DNA of 30,897 bases from a virus. The position numbers were made by a program, and so were the translations under genes. Positions 19,601-25,679 of this stretch are shown here, in pieces (within the stretch, counting starts at the first letter, position 1; every line of letters begins with the position of its first letter). The notes beneath the pieces were generated by a model. The model saw only the letters and a program-made list of their open reading frames with translations. It ran no database searches and was not told the DNA's origin. The stretch spans positions 1 to 30,897 of IMG/VR virus record IMGVR_UViG_3300025138_000203; one strand, given 5' to 3'.

Positions 19601-20562
19601 CAGGTTTAACTCCTTGGACAGAAATGTGGCGTAACATATCTGCTGCTATTGCATACGAACATTTCAAGATGATGCAGCGTCAGGCAATGGACGGCCCCAG
19701 AACACGGCAAGGTCGCATAGCTAAGAAGCAGTTAGACGCTTACGGCTTACAAGAGTTTTACGAACCCAACGCCAATCAAGTGGAGACAGCCTTAGATGGC
19801 GAACACTACCAGTATCAAACACTAGCAGTGGCAATGAACAGGTTTGTGAACGAGAGTATTTTTACACCCAATCCAACCGACATTCCTGTTTGGGGTCAGA
19901 CACCGCTTGGTAAAATAGTGTACCAACTCAAATCATTTCCAATGATGATGTGGCGACTGCATAGAAGAGCGTGGAATAGGTTTCTTGATGACCCAATGAA
20001 TGACATGGATGTGGCCCCATTGCTGTATATGTACGGCGCTGCACCTAGCATGGGGTTTGCGTCAGCTAACGTTAAGGACATCGTTCAAGGTCGAGGTGGA
20101 GAAGACAACCGACAGTTCGCTCTTCGTAACAGATCGCTCAAAGAGCAGTTTAGTTGGGCAGAAAATATGGATGAAGACGTAGCCCAATACCTTGGGTGGT
20201 ATTGGGACGGCTTTATGGTCATGGGCGGTCTGGGTCTGATTGGTGAGATGCTGTATGACATTGGGCGCAACGTTGATAACGGTGCGTTCGGTCAGGTTAG
20301 GATAGGCGAAGTTATCCTTGGGCCTAGTATGGGCTTGTTCAACGATGGGCTAACGGTAGGAGCTGGCGTATCAAACATAATAAGTGACAAGCTAGGTGGT
20401 ACATCAACCAACTACGCTGAGCGTGAAATGGTTGATACCCTGTTCCACAGATTAGCACCACCGTTTGGGTCTATGCCTTACGTTAGAGAAAACGTAGTTG
20501 ACAAGTTGGCTGGAACGCCAAGCGGCAGAGAAGGTAGTGGAAAACTAAGCTCTAAGTTTTAG
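10627..20562 (+). CDS. Giant 3311-aa ejection-type virion protein with zinc-protease motif
   Basis: By far the largest gene, 9.9 kb. Domains seen in order: helical start with a Gly/Ala-rich hydrophobic segment at about 203-225; coiled coil at about 300-425; highly charged helical stretches at about 690-910; a zinc metallopeptidase motif HELGH at 1407-1411, with TPQEYFANQF placing a candidate third ligand Glu at 1486 (gluzincin style); an AT-hook-like RGRP at 1739-1742 followed by GSTGRKP; long helical regions; and hydrophobic segments near 2909-2931 and 3191-3216 that could insert in the membrane. T7 gp16 occupies this place after gp15 and forms part of the ejection channel. Here no transglycosylase domain is obvious; the peptidase may replace it. 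It is preceded by copy 2 of the TAGGGACGACT element and GGAG. No RNA polymerase motif of the N4 virion type was found. Confidence 0.7.
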   Translation: MDNAIERRLARMQAKRDAATTSTDYTGLSGSSLVNDRNFLNDVRGYYRDQGKTFSSNSEMIDNFYTDRRWKDVNSLSAGMSLLEYGFAGEDQGRLSRLSKAWRNAPPRGSTLDKVKDYGIAAVLDPINVIPTVSAGRAAQATRLAALGAGQTAEEAAKLGVRQGTRQGAISEAKINAGIEVGFDAASQAGEIQQGVSEEYDPTRTLLAGTLGATAGGTIGYGLSNIAAKWRTGKPLTKAEEGDIAKALGIEPEQLTDEQIRAALGVSDQLALPAPDGSDLGALTGEPIRMALPAPRAAPTEEIQELFEAQDMLNAERQSLMEDYQEVFGRQVDGQYTPAQLAEMQELRDRISEISEELNTVNVEVTDVDVKLADIKKAEEGLADLNQAIQDPQSKTTIGDIEAAQASIASLKSNLSVRTEGLQTATKDQTDIFYDVPVSRRDIKVKERIEDMVAEGIVTFRQIKEDAEAGNLYITSSGNFTSKTADEIEAKYGSPTADTSDKTPTADSTADTSPGKVEEVTEVAAVEEPDALSSDIISSAAKEMEDTSAQVARAQDDLDIITSSIDDMTTVGNYQKAAIRGMLNKGEISQEAFDILDADIDDNFFVTDDAFDAAKTGRPTDKQLEAMGAKRSMVEAPKRQKGVPSIENARKIYTGPKAEEIFARYDKLQNEIEIYTKDKTTIGSIAFRPEFEKALKKEVASNVKRLTAEKKKSKSSKESDAVEARIVKEKARLETDMQSYDASTDQMIKRLMSEQQDALKEFTDGRFDAPEPKVDNQTKYLNNLEEEMIAWKKKRKMRDMLRGVPEVDELTNEEIVAIEVRLKKDMSNFASRSPRLEEFKRLNEAQQKIVLDEVTENRRDTLTREKINQKSKRIAGTTGKATENIDIFAGKNVQTYRDAKGNLITEATTQGMLRKSRATRVKKRALKEEGFEAVKARAELDADQGKLKIFYEFKGTGRERVIDRGSKPKLSNGEVGYYNHVTGQKYANIESLKKEGLLSEAEPAPETTQATIMSEGDFRAAEQTLQNKLGTQLIAGGDFNELMAEYLKESKALNARYVQTDAPSAEEKIVDMKGAEVTPEEPVIAGKLEPVIKDSAGNSMRIAIIPKDPNFKFVINGKEKVYGARMLGQNQSSVDDLFGEGQKNNRDQWVIAYLPSNFPKRDMSNPKKVRAKMQTVGKKEPTTMQKVEAMVNPKAKPVEQEYVPPARPLEMSKDGDTTKISMSAIRDGEPNGSEIIRSLFTLSLLNPKTKGKYKSLLDFSNSNLSLREMDNIIETAESQDWKVTIQVGGVDKEIPYSLRVMHLKNAYSVMKGVAPEGIKLNNTDIDTSINQALEIFKKAGKKQKKEIARLLKIVVPENMAPRFFQTKDISSAYQTTQQEKMAGENTIRLNPKELEGTGINPVHLTMHELGHWVYRNMMSYEDRAFFWDNLSKFYDEDSNFQLYPKAYKIIGKPEYDSDGNFVKNVEGTRTPSVSGVGIVSKTTPQEYFANQFVAYMMNQQGALVVDTSLMEKVKGMVKKLWKKLIDPDYEDTDLTKFFDRLIKDKNDAARAAHSNPVEPTDDFSRFIQTRFDQLQILHRSIDSKIRSGDTASAADELLKLANTYRSMAFNKRDGKIAAQKKKEPYNDARTGVFAPIKPYAVVMKRWAKQINDELRIEDTRAGDVQSPNASGYSAEALSAVEKLWGKTKMSMIGDDTAMATDPMLANLNDVIMGTLNSQYKNVTGGDIPSFVPASIKMRRGRPVGSTGRKPHSIERRNAINNARQRKNIQVTQQMMEAASEDMKKSASAAVKSGQPYMDFRSMDLDTLMRNWDRFGDSRQRTEVAQFAKDLSHKLPPSNVATTNRLFKQGADYKQIMDLAWKAKQDGNADHVMLAIRELQARKSSTGKYDPTQFDAAVLRAVDAEHHFNQGDAAVLGVPAKAPFALRSFLTAITHRKPRIAYVARTMSARLAYLGVELPSNPASEGYNNYRNTARKSATTLEKAEDITPVVRLVSDLLLDAELVDEATYELMGQLGRKFGVEPKKLVADIIIQDNDMKTKPTTVKSIMDQVSGEERFALEDAINDIRQNITPSLGYVMKGLIANPNARKRFPFITLHGEMVSPDVTMPKGSPTVHFTESVPAEHAKNYVDDVLDNLDPAQLMSARRFTDSETPQVYYASVSKLGGLSGGVRIKSTPDNFIERMRTTIIQGLNDDNASETVNDLLDELELVTDEIAYLSVRAEETSQSRSHLNNLFEFEKSLRKELRDTHSIGEEIETIPVFVRDTKPAVFGDVVSQKNPLFTEIAQAILRNNQGRDTQRAGEILMESETGGYETLVNMAGSKSKLHRIMKDIGFSSVQVNGAKTLFNSSDMRYIRDYALRSEDLNHTVGLEKKAHSANVAFVDAAMLGKDEGENLIRSVMSAMESVGVSPRFIDAMDKKRRGKQIGEGEAQEMRKAATLFTTKNNAEITANAGMTFISRVFNPLKGGGGHYERHAVAVSKICTPLLRKLNDLPDGGNLVSRWWRDSAVTMYDSASGAMGGAIGFVPKARATQPQSHSRILAAARMGDVTKLKSKDEVEIFNMLRTYFDNTLVRMRQAGMQVGNISRNYVPQVYRKDLIEADREEFERRLSLYFLAEDAERPLGPDRVNPLTEVEARAKAFKMADSIVADDGVMRPHDLNIKRQPAEGKSADHTFQRVIRLDTVNGGMFNDPTNPNNLQDFLENDIMIVVSKYSDAAERDMDLFKSFGAGHHAVDDYFIGLNANNDNMDDLIRIIKGDKVDIVTRKVRDPRAKQEQTVNFDYTYMSAPARLKRKGEAEKAAAEVVQLARGGATKAEVSEYLNRLHRRSEADLKDMNAEERTLELNKVKNFKLRAEAIADGIVTAKGGLTPVRRENQLHAKQYLNLVKRKQHNGEEGAYTGVLQTTQKWLTGFNAVTLLPFTILSSLGDSTLPLIQSGNFQAWARGVKNYAQNDENYREMITNVGAATENITFKYMTQAFGVDSTKFTNGYFNATGLTPWTEMWRNISAAIAYEHFKMMQRQAMDGPRTRQGRIAKKQLDAYGLQEFYEPNANQVETALDGEHYQYQTLAVAMNRFVNESIFTPNPTDIPVWGQTPLGKIVYQLKSFPMMMWRLHRRAWNRFLDDPMNDMDVAPLLYMYGAAPSMGFASANVKDIVQGRGGEDNRQFALRNRSLKEQFSWAENMDEDVAQYLGWYWDGFMVMGGLGLIGEMLYDIGRNVDNGAFGQVRIGEVILGPSMGLFNDGLTVGAGVSNIISDKLGGTSTNYAEREMVDTLFHRLAPPFGSMPYVRENVVDKLAGTPSGREGSGKLSSKF

Positions 20563-20728
20563 GGTCTTCATGTAACTTAGCTTGGTAGGCCATGTGTTTA
20601 ACCATATCGTCTACCACATGCTTAAATTGGTTTGGCCTTATGAAAGCTACGCGCTCACCATTTGCCCAGATGTGCATTCCGTCATCTTTGATTATCCACG
20701 CAGCGTATTTTTTATCTCTTGGGTTCAT
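20552..20728 (-). CDS. 58-aa unknown protein, last gene of the recombination operon
   Basis: ATG at 20728 reading leftward to a TAG at 20552. The start overlaps the stop of the upstream MazG-like gene by four bases (ATGA), the pattern used throughout this operon, which is the main support. The protein begins MNPRDKKYAAW and contains W-A-N-G-E-R-V-A-F-I-R and a His-rich helical end. Its 3' end overlaps the convergent giant gene by 11 bases. I recognise no family; it looks like a small soluble accessory protein. Confidence 0.6.
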   Translation of the reverse strand: MNPRDKKYAAWIIKDDGMHIWANGERVAFIRPNQFKHVVDDMVKHMAYQAKLHEDPKT

Positions 20729-21033
20729 CTTTTTGTCTTCATATAAGCTTCAAAGGTGGTGGCTGCGTAACCAGCCAAATCAATAAAGGTATCGTCGTTA
20801 CCTTCTTGAAATTTATCTGGCAGCTTCATAAGCCTTGCCAGCTTTACAGCCATCATAAACTCACCGACATGCAGTGGCGTTACTTTGGCGTTGTCTTTTA
20901 AAATACGTCTGAACAATACGTTAACTATGTCAGCTATGTCTTGAAAGTTTTCAGCGCACTCGCCGTAAGCTTCATTCCTGTCGCCGTTGATATATTCTTT
21001 CGCTTTGTCTAATACTTTATCACGCGGCTTCAT
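20725..21033 (-). CDS. MazG-like / DUF6378-like small protein
   Basis: 102 aa. The pattern Y-G-E-C-A-E-N-F near residue 23, a central T-P-x-x-V-G-E-F-M-M-A-V-K-L-A-R-L, and D-x-F-I-D-L-A-G-Y-A-A at the end is typical of small phage proteins related to all-alpha nucleotide pyrophosphohydrolases (the YG..NF / K-L-A-R / D-x-x-x-D-L-A-G-Y family). Such proteins may hydrolyse or bind nucleotides, but this family's activity is not firmly established. It overlaps both neighbours by four bases, in the same operon as single-strand binding and exonuclease genes. Confidence 0.7.
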   Translation of the reverse strand: MKPRDKVLDKAKEYINGDRNEAYGECAENFQDIADIVNVLFRRILKDNAKVTPLHVGEFMMAVKLARLMKLPDKFQEGNDDTFIDLAGYAATTFEAYMKTKR

Positions 21034-21335
21034 TCGTACTTTCTACCTTCTCGCTGAGCTAAACGATCATTTTCCCAAAGCTTAATCTTGTTGAGCAATG
21101 AAACTTCTTTACTTTTAATTTCTAATAATCGCGTCTTTTCAAAGCGATATTTCACGCCAGCTTTGTGTAGAGCGTCTTTAAGCTGATCGCTGATGTAGAT
21201 TGATTTTACCCCATCGCTAGCGGTAGGTACTTTTTCTTTTAAGTCGTCTAACCGTTCTTTGATGCTCTCAACTTCCAATTCTTTTTCAAGAATTTTTTGC
21301 TGCACATCTGTAAGCTGATTGTAGTAATCTCTCAT
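21030..21335 (-). CDS. Coiled-coil protein of unknown function
   Basis: 101 aa if started at the ATG at 21335, one base after the stop of the exonuclease gene. An upstream in-frame start would read far into the exonuclease gene and is unlikely. The protein is helical with heptads in residues about 8-33 (KILEKELEVESIKERLDDLK) and 65-95, and a middle segment (SDGVKSIYISDQLKDALHKAG). Its position between exonuclease and MazG-like genes suggests an accessory role in DNA metabolism, but nothing in the sequence names it. Confidence 0.65.
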   Translation of the reverse strand: MRDYYNQLTDVQQKILEKELEVESIKERLDDLKEKVPTASDGVKSIYISDQLKDALHKAGVKYRFEKTRLLEIKSKEVSLLNKIKLWENDRLAQREGRKYE

Positions 21336-21336
21336 G

Positions 21337-22197
21337 TTACACCTTTGGCGTTGGGCGAAATAATTTAAAATCGTCACACGCGCCAAGATGCTCTTCGCCA
21401 GTTCTGCTACATGAAAAACCGCCCTGCTCGTTTGCAAAACTGTGTTCACAGAAGCGACACTCAGGCTCAACGTCAGGAACTTCCCAACACGCACTTTGTT
21501 TAAAGCAAAAAGTACATCTAAAGTCGTCCCTCTTGGTGGCACACCTATCTTTCTGACCGCTCAGTGCTGCTTGGATACGAACAAACATTGCGTCCCATTC
21601 TTCCTGATCGAAGAAAATCATTTCTGCGTGGTAAGCAGAAGAATTTTTACAGTACGAAATGAAGAAAGCCTTGGGTATTTTAAACATTGCCATCATCATC
21701 TGACACTGGCTGTAATATTTTGGATGGGACTTTTGAACGCCATGCTTAACAAACTTATTAAACATTGTATTCTTCATCGACTTAATCTCTAGGATCGCTG
21801 TCCGTTCGTCGTCAGGTATGTCGCCACCTTCAAAGGTGACAAGCCCATCTGAATTACAAACGACATGACCGCCAAGCCACTCGCGCCTATGCTGCCGTCC
21901 TGACCACTCATCCTTCTCATGGACAAGTAGGTCAGCTCGTTTCTTTAGGTCGCGCACCACCTCATCTTCGATGCGATGACCGTCACGAAATATTCTTTTA
22001 GTTCTGGGTTCTGGCTCATCATCAGGGAAGCCCCTAAGAGAAAGGGCAAGCTGGGCGATACACTCAGTACCAGCCATGCTTGCTCCGATATAGCTTCTGG
22101 CTTCGCCTCTCTTTTGTGAGGCAAAGCCATTGTCTATATTTTCAACAACCTGTTGACAAATTGATTGCCAATCTTCCTTAGAAAGGGATTTGGTCAT
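21337..22197 (-). CDS. Cas4/RecB-type PD-(D/E)XK exonuclease
   Basis: 286 aa from the ATG at 22197, chosen because it overlaps the SSB-like gene by only 20 bases; an upstream ATG at 22242 would overlap more. Active-site elements are visible: G-H-R-I-E-D-E-V at 73-80, Asp117 in N-S-D-G-L-V, Glu137-x-Lys139 in I-L-E-I-K-S, and Q-C-Q-M-M at 164-168. Cysteines at 46, 228, 231, 237, 247, 250, 263 and 274 form a Cys-rich C-terminal domain, which could bind a metal or an iron-sulphur cluster as in Cas4/AddB relatives. It likely resects DNA for the Sak4/SSB annealing system in the same operon. A near-copy of the TAGGGACGACT element lies within the gene on the coding strand. Confidence 0.8.
   Translation of the reverse strand: MTKSLSKEDWQSICQQVVENIDNGFASQKRGEARSYIGASMAGTECIAQLALSLRGFPDDEPEPRTKRIFRDGHRIEDEVVRDLKKRADLLVHEKDEWSGRQHRREWLGGHVVCNSDGLVTFEGGDIPDDERTAILEIKSMKNTMFNKFVKHGVQKSHPKYYSQCQMMMAMFKIPKAFFISYCKNSSAYHAEMIFFDQEEWDAMFVRIQAALSGQKDRCATKRDDFRCTFCFKQSACWEVPDVEPECRFCEHSFANEQGGFSCSRTGEEHLGACDDFKLFRPTPKV
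21515..21531 (-). promoter_or_regulatory. Near-copy of the TAGGGACGACT element on the minus strand
   Basis: AGGGACGACT at 21522-21531 (read leftward), followed by TTTAG. It matches ten of the eleven bases of the repeated element and is oriented with its operon, but it lies inside the exonuclease gene and its codons (K-R-D-D-F) may explain it. Confidence 0.25.
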
Positions 22198-22651
22198 TGA
22201 TCGCTGGTGGTGCTTGTGGTGCTTGCATTGTGGAAGCAGCAATTTTTGCTGGTTGATTGGGAACGAAGTGATAGTTCACTCTGAATTGATCCTTACCGTT
22301 GTAAGGTTTATTCTTAATGTTAATCCCAATCGTCTTTCCATTAAAGAAGCTAACGTCAGGCGTGTCCTCACCTTCATGCCCCAATAGAAGCAGCAGCTTT
22401 TTAATTATCTTCCAATTAATCTCAACGGATTGTGGATGTGCTTTGTCTACTATGTCCAACCACTGGCGACACTGGCCCTTCTCGTTTTCATAACTGAGAA
22501 CTAACGTGTGCTTGCCGTTTTCGTTTTCCACCTTAGCATTTTCAATGACGACTGTGTGCCGTCCAACGCCAAGAGTATCTTTAAATGCTGGCATTTCATC
22601 CAACGCTACATCCTTCATACTGATGTTTGCAAACCCATTGAAATCGCTCAT
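22178..22651 (-). CDS. Single-stranded DNA-binding-like protein
   Basis: 157 aa with an OB-fold-like beta-rich body (residues about 30-130; T-L-V-L-S-Y-E-N near 48 and Q-F-R-V-N-Y-H-F near 122) and a Pro/Ala/Gln-rich tail ending in N-D-Q-I-P-F. That ending is close to the acidic D-D-x-I-P-F tip that bacterial SSB proteins use to recruit partners, although less acidic. The gene starts within the stop of the Sak4-like ATPase (ATGA) and overlaps the exonuclease start, so the three are translationally linked. Phage Sak4 annealases commonly work with such SSBs. The precise family name is not certain. Confidence 0.7.
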   Translation of the reverse strand: MSDFNGFANISMKDVALDEMPAFKDTLGVGRHTVVIENAKVENENGKHTLVLSYENEKGQCRQWLDIVDKAHPQSVEINWKIIKKLLLLLGHEGEDTPDVSFFNGKTIGINIKNKPYNGKDQFRVNYHFVPNQPAKIAASTMQAPQAPPAINDQIPF

Positions 22652-23436
22652 TGCGATGGCCCCTTCTTACTAAATTTTTGGTATTCAGCGTCTGACATTT
22701 GTATTATTTTCAGTAGCTGGGTTATGTCGTCCGTATCTTCGATTGGCTTTAATCTCCTGTACGGATCGCGTGTCTTTGCTTGGTGACCGTTGACGTTATC
22801 AGTCACAATGAAACGCTTAACTGCAACGTTATCGCCCTGTGTTACGGTCTTTCGAACCAAGCAAAATACATTGTCGTAAAGAGCTGGAAGTAACTTGGCG
22901 ACTTTTGATTGAATGACCATCGGGAAGTAGTCGATGCCGCCGTTGTCGTTTGTCTCTTCCTTTTGAAGGCACGTAATTAACACATGGATGGGCATGTCGC
23001 GCAGCCACTTTAGGCTGGCTACGAATTTGCGCTCATATGTGGCCCACTTTTCAAAACCGTTTGAGCTGCCGCTCTGAGCGTGTTCGTCTTCTACATCCTT
23101 AAAACATTGCTGTGATAATTCTGTCACACTGTCGATAGCGATCCATTTGTAGTTCGCTTTTGAAAACTCATCTGATGCGTTTATCCAAGAAGCAATCTCT
23201 TGAAAGCTTGCGCCTTTAGAGTTTGGTGTCGAAAAAGATGTGAACGGAATGTAATCAATAGCTGCTGATGCAACAGATGTTAACCCACTTTCACCCGACA
23301 GTATTAATCCTTTGCCGTATGCTCGCTCATAGTTCAGAGCTTGGCTTGTCTTACCTGATCCATGTGGCCCTAGAGCGATGGACTTGGTTGCCCCCGATAC
23401 AGATATATCGTTGGTCTTTAGTACGCCGACTTTCAT
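22648..23436 (-). CDS. Sak4-like RecA-family ATPase (single-strand annealing recombinase)
   Basis: 262 aa with the core of the RecA/RAD51 superfamily: Walker A G-P-H-G-S-G-K-T-S at 23-31, Walker B W-I-A-I-D at 98-102, a conserved L-I-T-C-L-Q-K-E segment around 152, and no DNA-loop extensions. Short size and an SSB neighbour are typical of Sak4-type phage annealases, which promote homologous recombination of single strands. GAAGGG stands 7 bases before the ATG as a ribosome binding site. It is the first gene of a six-gene leftward operon driven from the divergent region with a palindrome at 23488-23502. Confidence 0.85.
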   Translation of the reverse strand: MKVGVLKTNDISVSGATKSIALGPHGSGKTSQALNYERAYGKGLILSGESGLTSVASAAIDYIPFTSFSTPNSKGASFQEIASWINASDEFSKANYKWIAIDSVTELSQQCFKDVEDEHAQSGSSNGFEKWATYERKFVASLKWLRDMPIHVLITCLQKEETNDNGGIDYFPMVIQSKVAKLLPALYDNVFCLVRKTVTQGDNVAVKRFIVTDNVNGHQAKTRDPYRRLKPIEDTDDITQLLKIIQMSDAEYQKFSKKGPSQ

Positions 23437-23465
23437 TTATTTCCCTTCATTGAAATTGAATTTTA

Positions 23466-23513
23466 TAGTTGACTAAGTTGTGTAGTATTGTATCTGATAC
23501 AACCTGTCAACTA
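23466..23513. promoter_or_regulatory. Divergent promoter/operator region (genetic switch)
   Basis: Between the leftward Sak4 operon and the rightward Cro-like gene. Leftward: TTGACA (plus strand 23505-23510), a 17-base spacer, and TACTAC (23482-23487). A perfect 15-bp palindrome TTGTATCTGATACAA at 23488-23502 fills that spacer almost exactly. A second, wider inverted repeat is TAGTTGAC (23466-23473) / GTCAACTA (23506-23513), whose right arm overlaps the -35 and whose left arm contains a rightward TTGACT. This layout suggests one regulator controlling both directions, most simply the Cro-like protein. Confidence 0.6.
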
Positions 23514-23528
23514 ATAAAAGGTAACTAA

Positions 23529-23747
23529 ATGAACTTTGACGTACAACGTTTAGTGTCTGACTTAGGTGGTGCTACTAAAGTCAGTAGTCAGCTTAATATC
23601 ACACGGACTATCCCCTATGGGTGGATAAGACGACGATATATATCGTCCACTTATCTTGCGCGGTTAAAAGAAGTGAACAAATCACTCGACCTAAATCAGT
23701 ATGTAACAGGAGAAAACACCAATGGAGATGCTAAACGCAGCGCTTGA
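23529..23747 (+). CDS. Cro/YdaS-like helix-turn-helix regulator
   Basis: 72 aa. The pattern L-G-G-A-T-K-V-S-S-Q-L-N-I-T then I-P-Y-G-W-I-R-R-R-Y-I (residues about 12-39) is the Cro/YdaS type: LGG-x-x-x-V-A-x-x-L-G-V, with W-x-x-R-x-I after the recognition helix. AAAGG lies eight bases upstream of the ATG. It faces the palindromic operator at 23488-23502, so it probably regulates the divergent promoters. The 3' end overlaps the primase-helicase start by 26 bases. The C-terminal tail is short and polar, without an autocleavage domain, so it is not a LexA/CI-type repressor. Confidence 0.7.
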   Translation: MNFDVQRLVSDLGGATKVSSQLNITRTIPYGWIRRRYISSTYLARLKEVNKSLDLNQYVTGENTNGDAKRSA

Positions 23748-25644
23748 GCTAAACGAGAAGGGCATTTGTGCCTTACCAGCCAATGGTAAGCATCCTTCTG
23801 TGAGCTGGGGTAAGTACGAGGACGAACTACAACTTCCTAGCCAGAACGAACTGGAAAGGTGGTGGTCAACAAATCCTAATTGGGATTTGTGTATTATAAC
23901 TGGTGAGCTTTCTGGTCTGATTGTGGTCGATTGTGATAACGAAAAAGCCAGACAGAAAGCTATTGACCTTGGGCTAGATCGAACACCGATATCAGCAAAG
24001 ACAAAGAAGGGATGGCATTACTATTGGGCTTATCCTGATGGAGTGGGAAAGATACAAAATCGTGTTGGTGCAAATGCCAACGGTATTGATTGGCCCAACG
24101 TAAGCGGTCTTGACCTTCGTGCTAAAAAAGGTGTGGCTATTTGTGCGCCAACCAAGAACTACAAGTGGCATATGGATTGCGACTTCGATGAGCTTCCTGA
24201 CTACCCATATGGTAGTGATCTGCCAGAGGTTGAAAGCCCCTCTAACGTTGTCAGCTTAGACGACTTTAAGTTTGATGGAATAAACCTCAGTAATGTTACG
24301 GCAGATTTGAACATATGGGAGCGCACTAAGATCAAGGTGGACAAAGAAGGTAAGTTTCAAACAGGCGGTGGTAACGCTAGGGATGATGCGGCTTACAAGG
24401 CTATGGGTATGGGAGCTGGTCAGGGATTAAGAGGCGATGATCTTAGGGAATTTGCTTACGATTTCATGGATAAGTTTTTTGTTGAGCGATTAGACGAAGC
24501 CAAAATTGACCAGATGCTTGAACGAGTTGAGCGTGAGGAAGAAAAGAAAAATCCCAAACCTGTGCCAGAGCCAGTAGTTAAGAAAAGAATTTCCCCCATT
24601 ACAACGGCAGATATCGAACGCCTTGAAGCTGAGATTGGGACAAGAGAGTACGTCATTGATCCTTGGCTACCAAAAGATGGTTCCATCTGCCAAGTGCATG
24701 GGTACAGTGGGCATGGCAAGTCGATGTTTATTCGACATGCTCTTTACCATGTTGCGGCTGGCTCTAATTGTTTTGGGCCTTGGAATATATATAACCGAGC
24801 TAAAGTTTTATATTTGGACTTCGAAAACAGTCGATCAAATATTGTGACGTTTTTAGAAAAATCGCGGCGAAGTATTGGTGACGCTGGCGGCAACTTTATG
24901 ATGTTCGCCCCTTTCGACGTTGAAGATCAAATGAACCTAATGACTGACGGCGGCATGGTATTACTTTCTGATTGGGTAAAGCAAACCAAGCCTGACATAG
25001 TTTGTATTGATACTATTCGTTCTGCTTGGCTGGGGCTGGAAGAGAACAGCGCCAACCAGTGGAGCCGCATTAATCAGATGTGCCTAGACTTGCGTAACGC
25101 TGGCATTAGCGTTGTCATGGTACATCACTCAAACAAGCCCAGCGAAACCAAGCTAGGCCGCGAGGCTGGCAGCTCTAACCAGCTTACTGTACTGGAAACC
25201 CAGATAAAAATTACACAGATATTCCGCGATCCAGATACGGCTGAGACTAGGGCTGGCATCAGTGACACAGACTTTGAACACTCGTTGTGGGACGATTACG
25301 ACAGCGCAGCTATGCTTCAAGAAGGTGAGCGGTGCGATGTAATAATTGAGGCGAGGTATGGTAAAGTTCGTGATTGGACTGATGCACATGAGACACATCA
25401 CTACCTTGGCTTTGCATCCAATCCAACGCTAGCAACTCACAGGGTTATGTCACGGCAGGGCGTAAAGCAGTGGGCGCTAAATTTAGCGAAGTCGCATATC
25501 GGTGCAGACGGTCAGCGCAAATCTGCAAAAGATGATCAGGAAATAGCAACACTTGTAAACAGACCGATTGAAGTAATTAGTCAATGGACGGCGCAGCTTA
25601 GACAGTCCAACGCTAGCTGCAAGGTAACTAACCTACAGGCTTAG
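23722..25644 (+). CDS. Bifunctional primase-polymerase / RepA-like helicase
   Basis: 640 aa. Residues 1-165 match the bifunctional primase-polymerase (PriPol-type) domain: I-V-V-D-C-D with Asp70 and Asp72, K-G-W-H-Y-Y-W with His99, and G-L-D-L-R-A-K-K-G-V-A-I near 129-140. A RepA/DnaB-class ATPase follows: Walker A G-Y-S-G-H-G-K-S at 327-334, Y-L-D-F-E-N downstream, Walker B I-V-C-I-D-T with Asp430, and V-M-V-H-H-S-N-K near 460. The C terminus (about 590-630) looks like a small helical winged-helix-type DNA-binding region. AGGAG nine bases before the ATG supports the start. It would prime and unwind phage DNA. Confidence 0.85.
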   Translation: MEMLNAALELNEKGICALPANGKHPSVSWGKYEDELQLPSQNELERWWSTNPNWDLCIITGELSGLIVVDCDNEKARQKAIDLGLDRTPISAKTKKGWHYYWAYPDGVGKIQNRVGANANGIDWPNVSGLDLRAKKGVAICAPTKNYKWHMDCDFDELPDYPYGSDLPEVESPSNVVSLDDFKFDGINLSNVTADLNIWERTKIKVDKEGKFQTGGGNARDDAAYKAMGMGAGQGLRGDDLREFAYDFMDKFFVERLDEAKIDQMLERVEREEEKKNPKPVPEPVVKKRISPITTADIERLEAEIGTREYVIDPWLPKDGSICQVHGYSGHGKSMFIRHALYHVAAGSNCFGPWNIYNRAKVLYLDFENSRSNIVTFLEKSRRSIGDAGGNFMMFAPFDVEDQMNLMTDGGMVLLSDWVKQTKPDIVCIDTIRSAWLGLEENSANQWSRINQMCLDLRNAGISVVMVHHSNKPSETKLGREAGSSNQLTVLETQIKITQIFRDPDTAETRAGISDTDFEHSLWDDYDSAAMLQEGERCDVIIEARYGKVRDWTDAHETHHYLGFASNPTLATHRVMSRQGVKQWALNLAKSHIGADGQRKSAKDDQEIATLVNRPIEVISQWTAQLRQSNASCKVTNLQA

Positions 25645-25651
25645 ATGTGCA

Positions 25652-25676
25652 TGTCATATCTGTCATACCTGTCATA
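25652..25676 (+). repeat. Three TGTCATA direct repeats with nine-base period
   Basis: TGTCATA occurs at 25652-25658, 25661-25667 and 25670-25676, each nine bases from the last, in the 35-base gap between the convergent primase-helicase gene and the first basic small protein gene. They resemble a small iteron array, but could also be leftovers of replication slippage. Confidence 0.7.
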
Positions 25677-25679
25677 AGA

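Noticed and set aside
20541-20560. Bidirectional terminator AAAACT/AGTTTT at the end of the giant gene
   Set aside because: Only six A/T-rich base pairs with four T; too weak to list as a feature.
10627-20562. N4-type virion RNA polymerase
   Set aside because: Size is similar, but I could not find T7-like polymerase motifs; the HELGH and hydrophobic segments fit an ejection protein.
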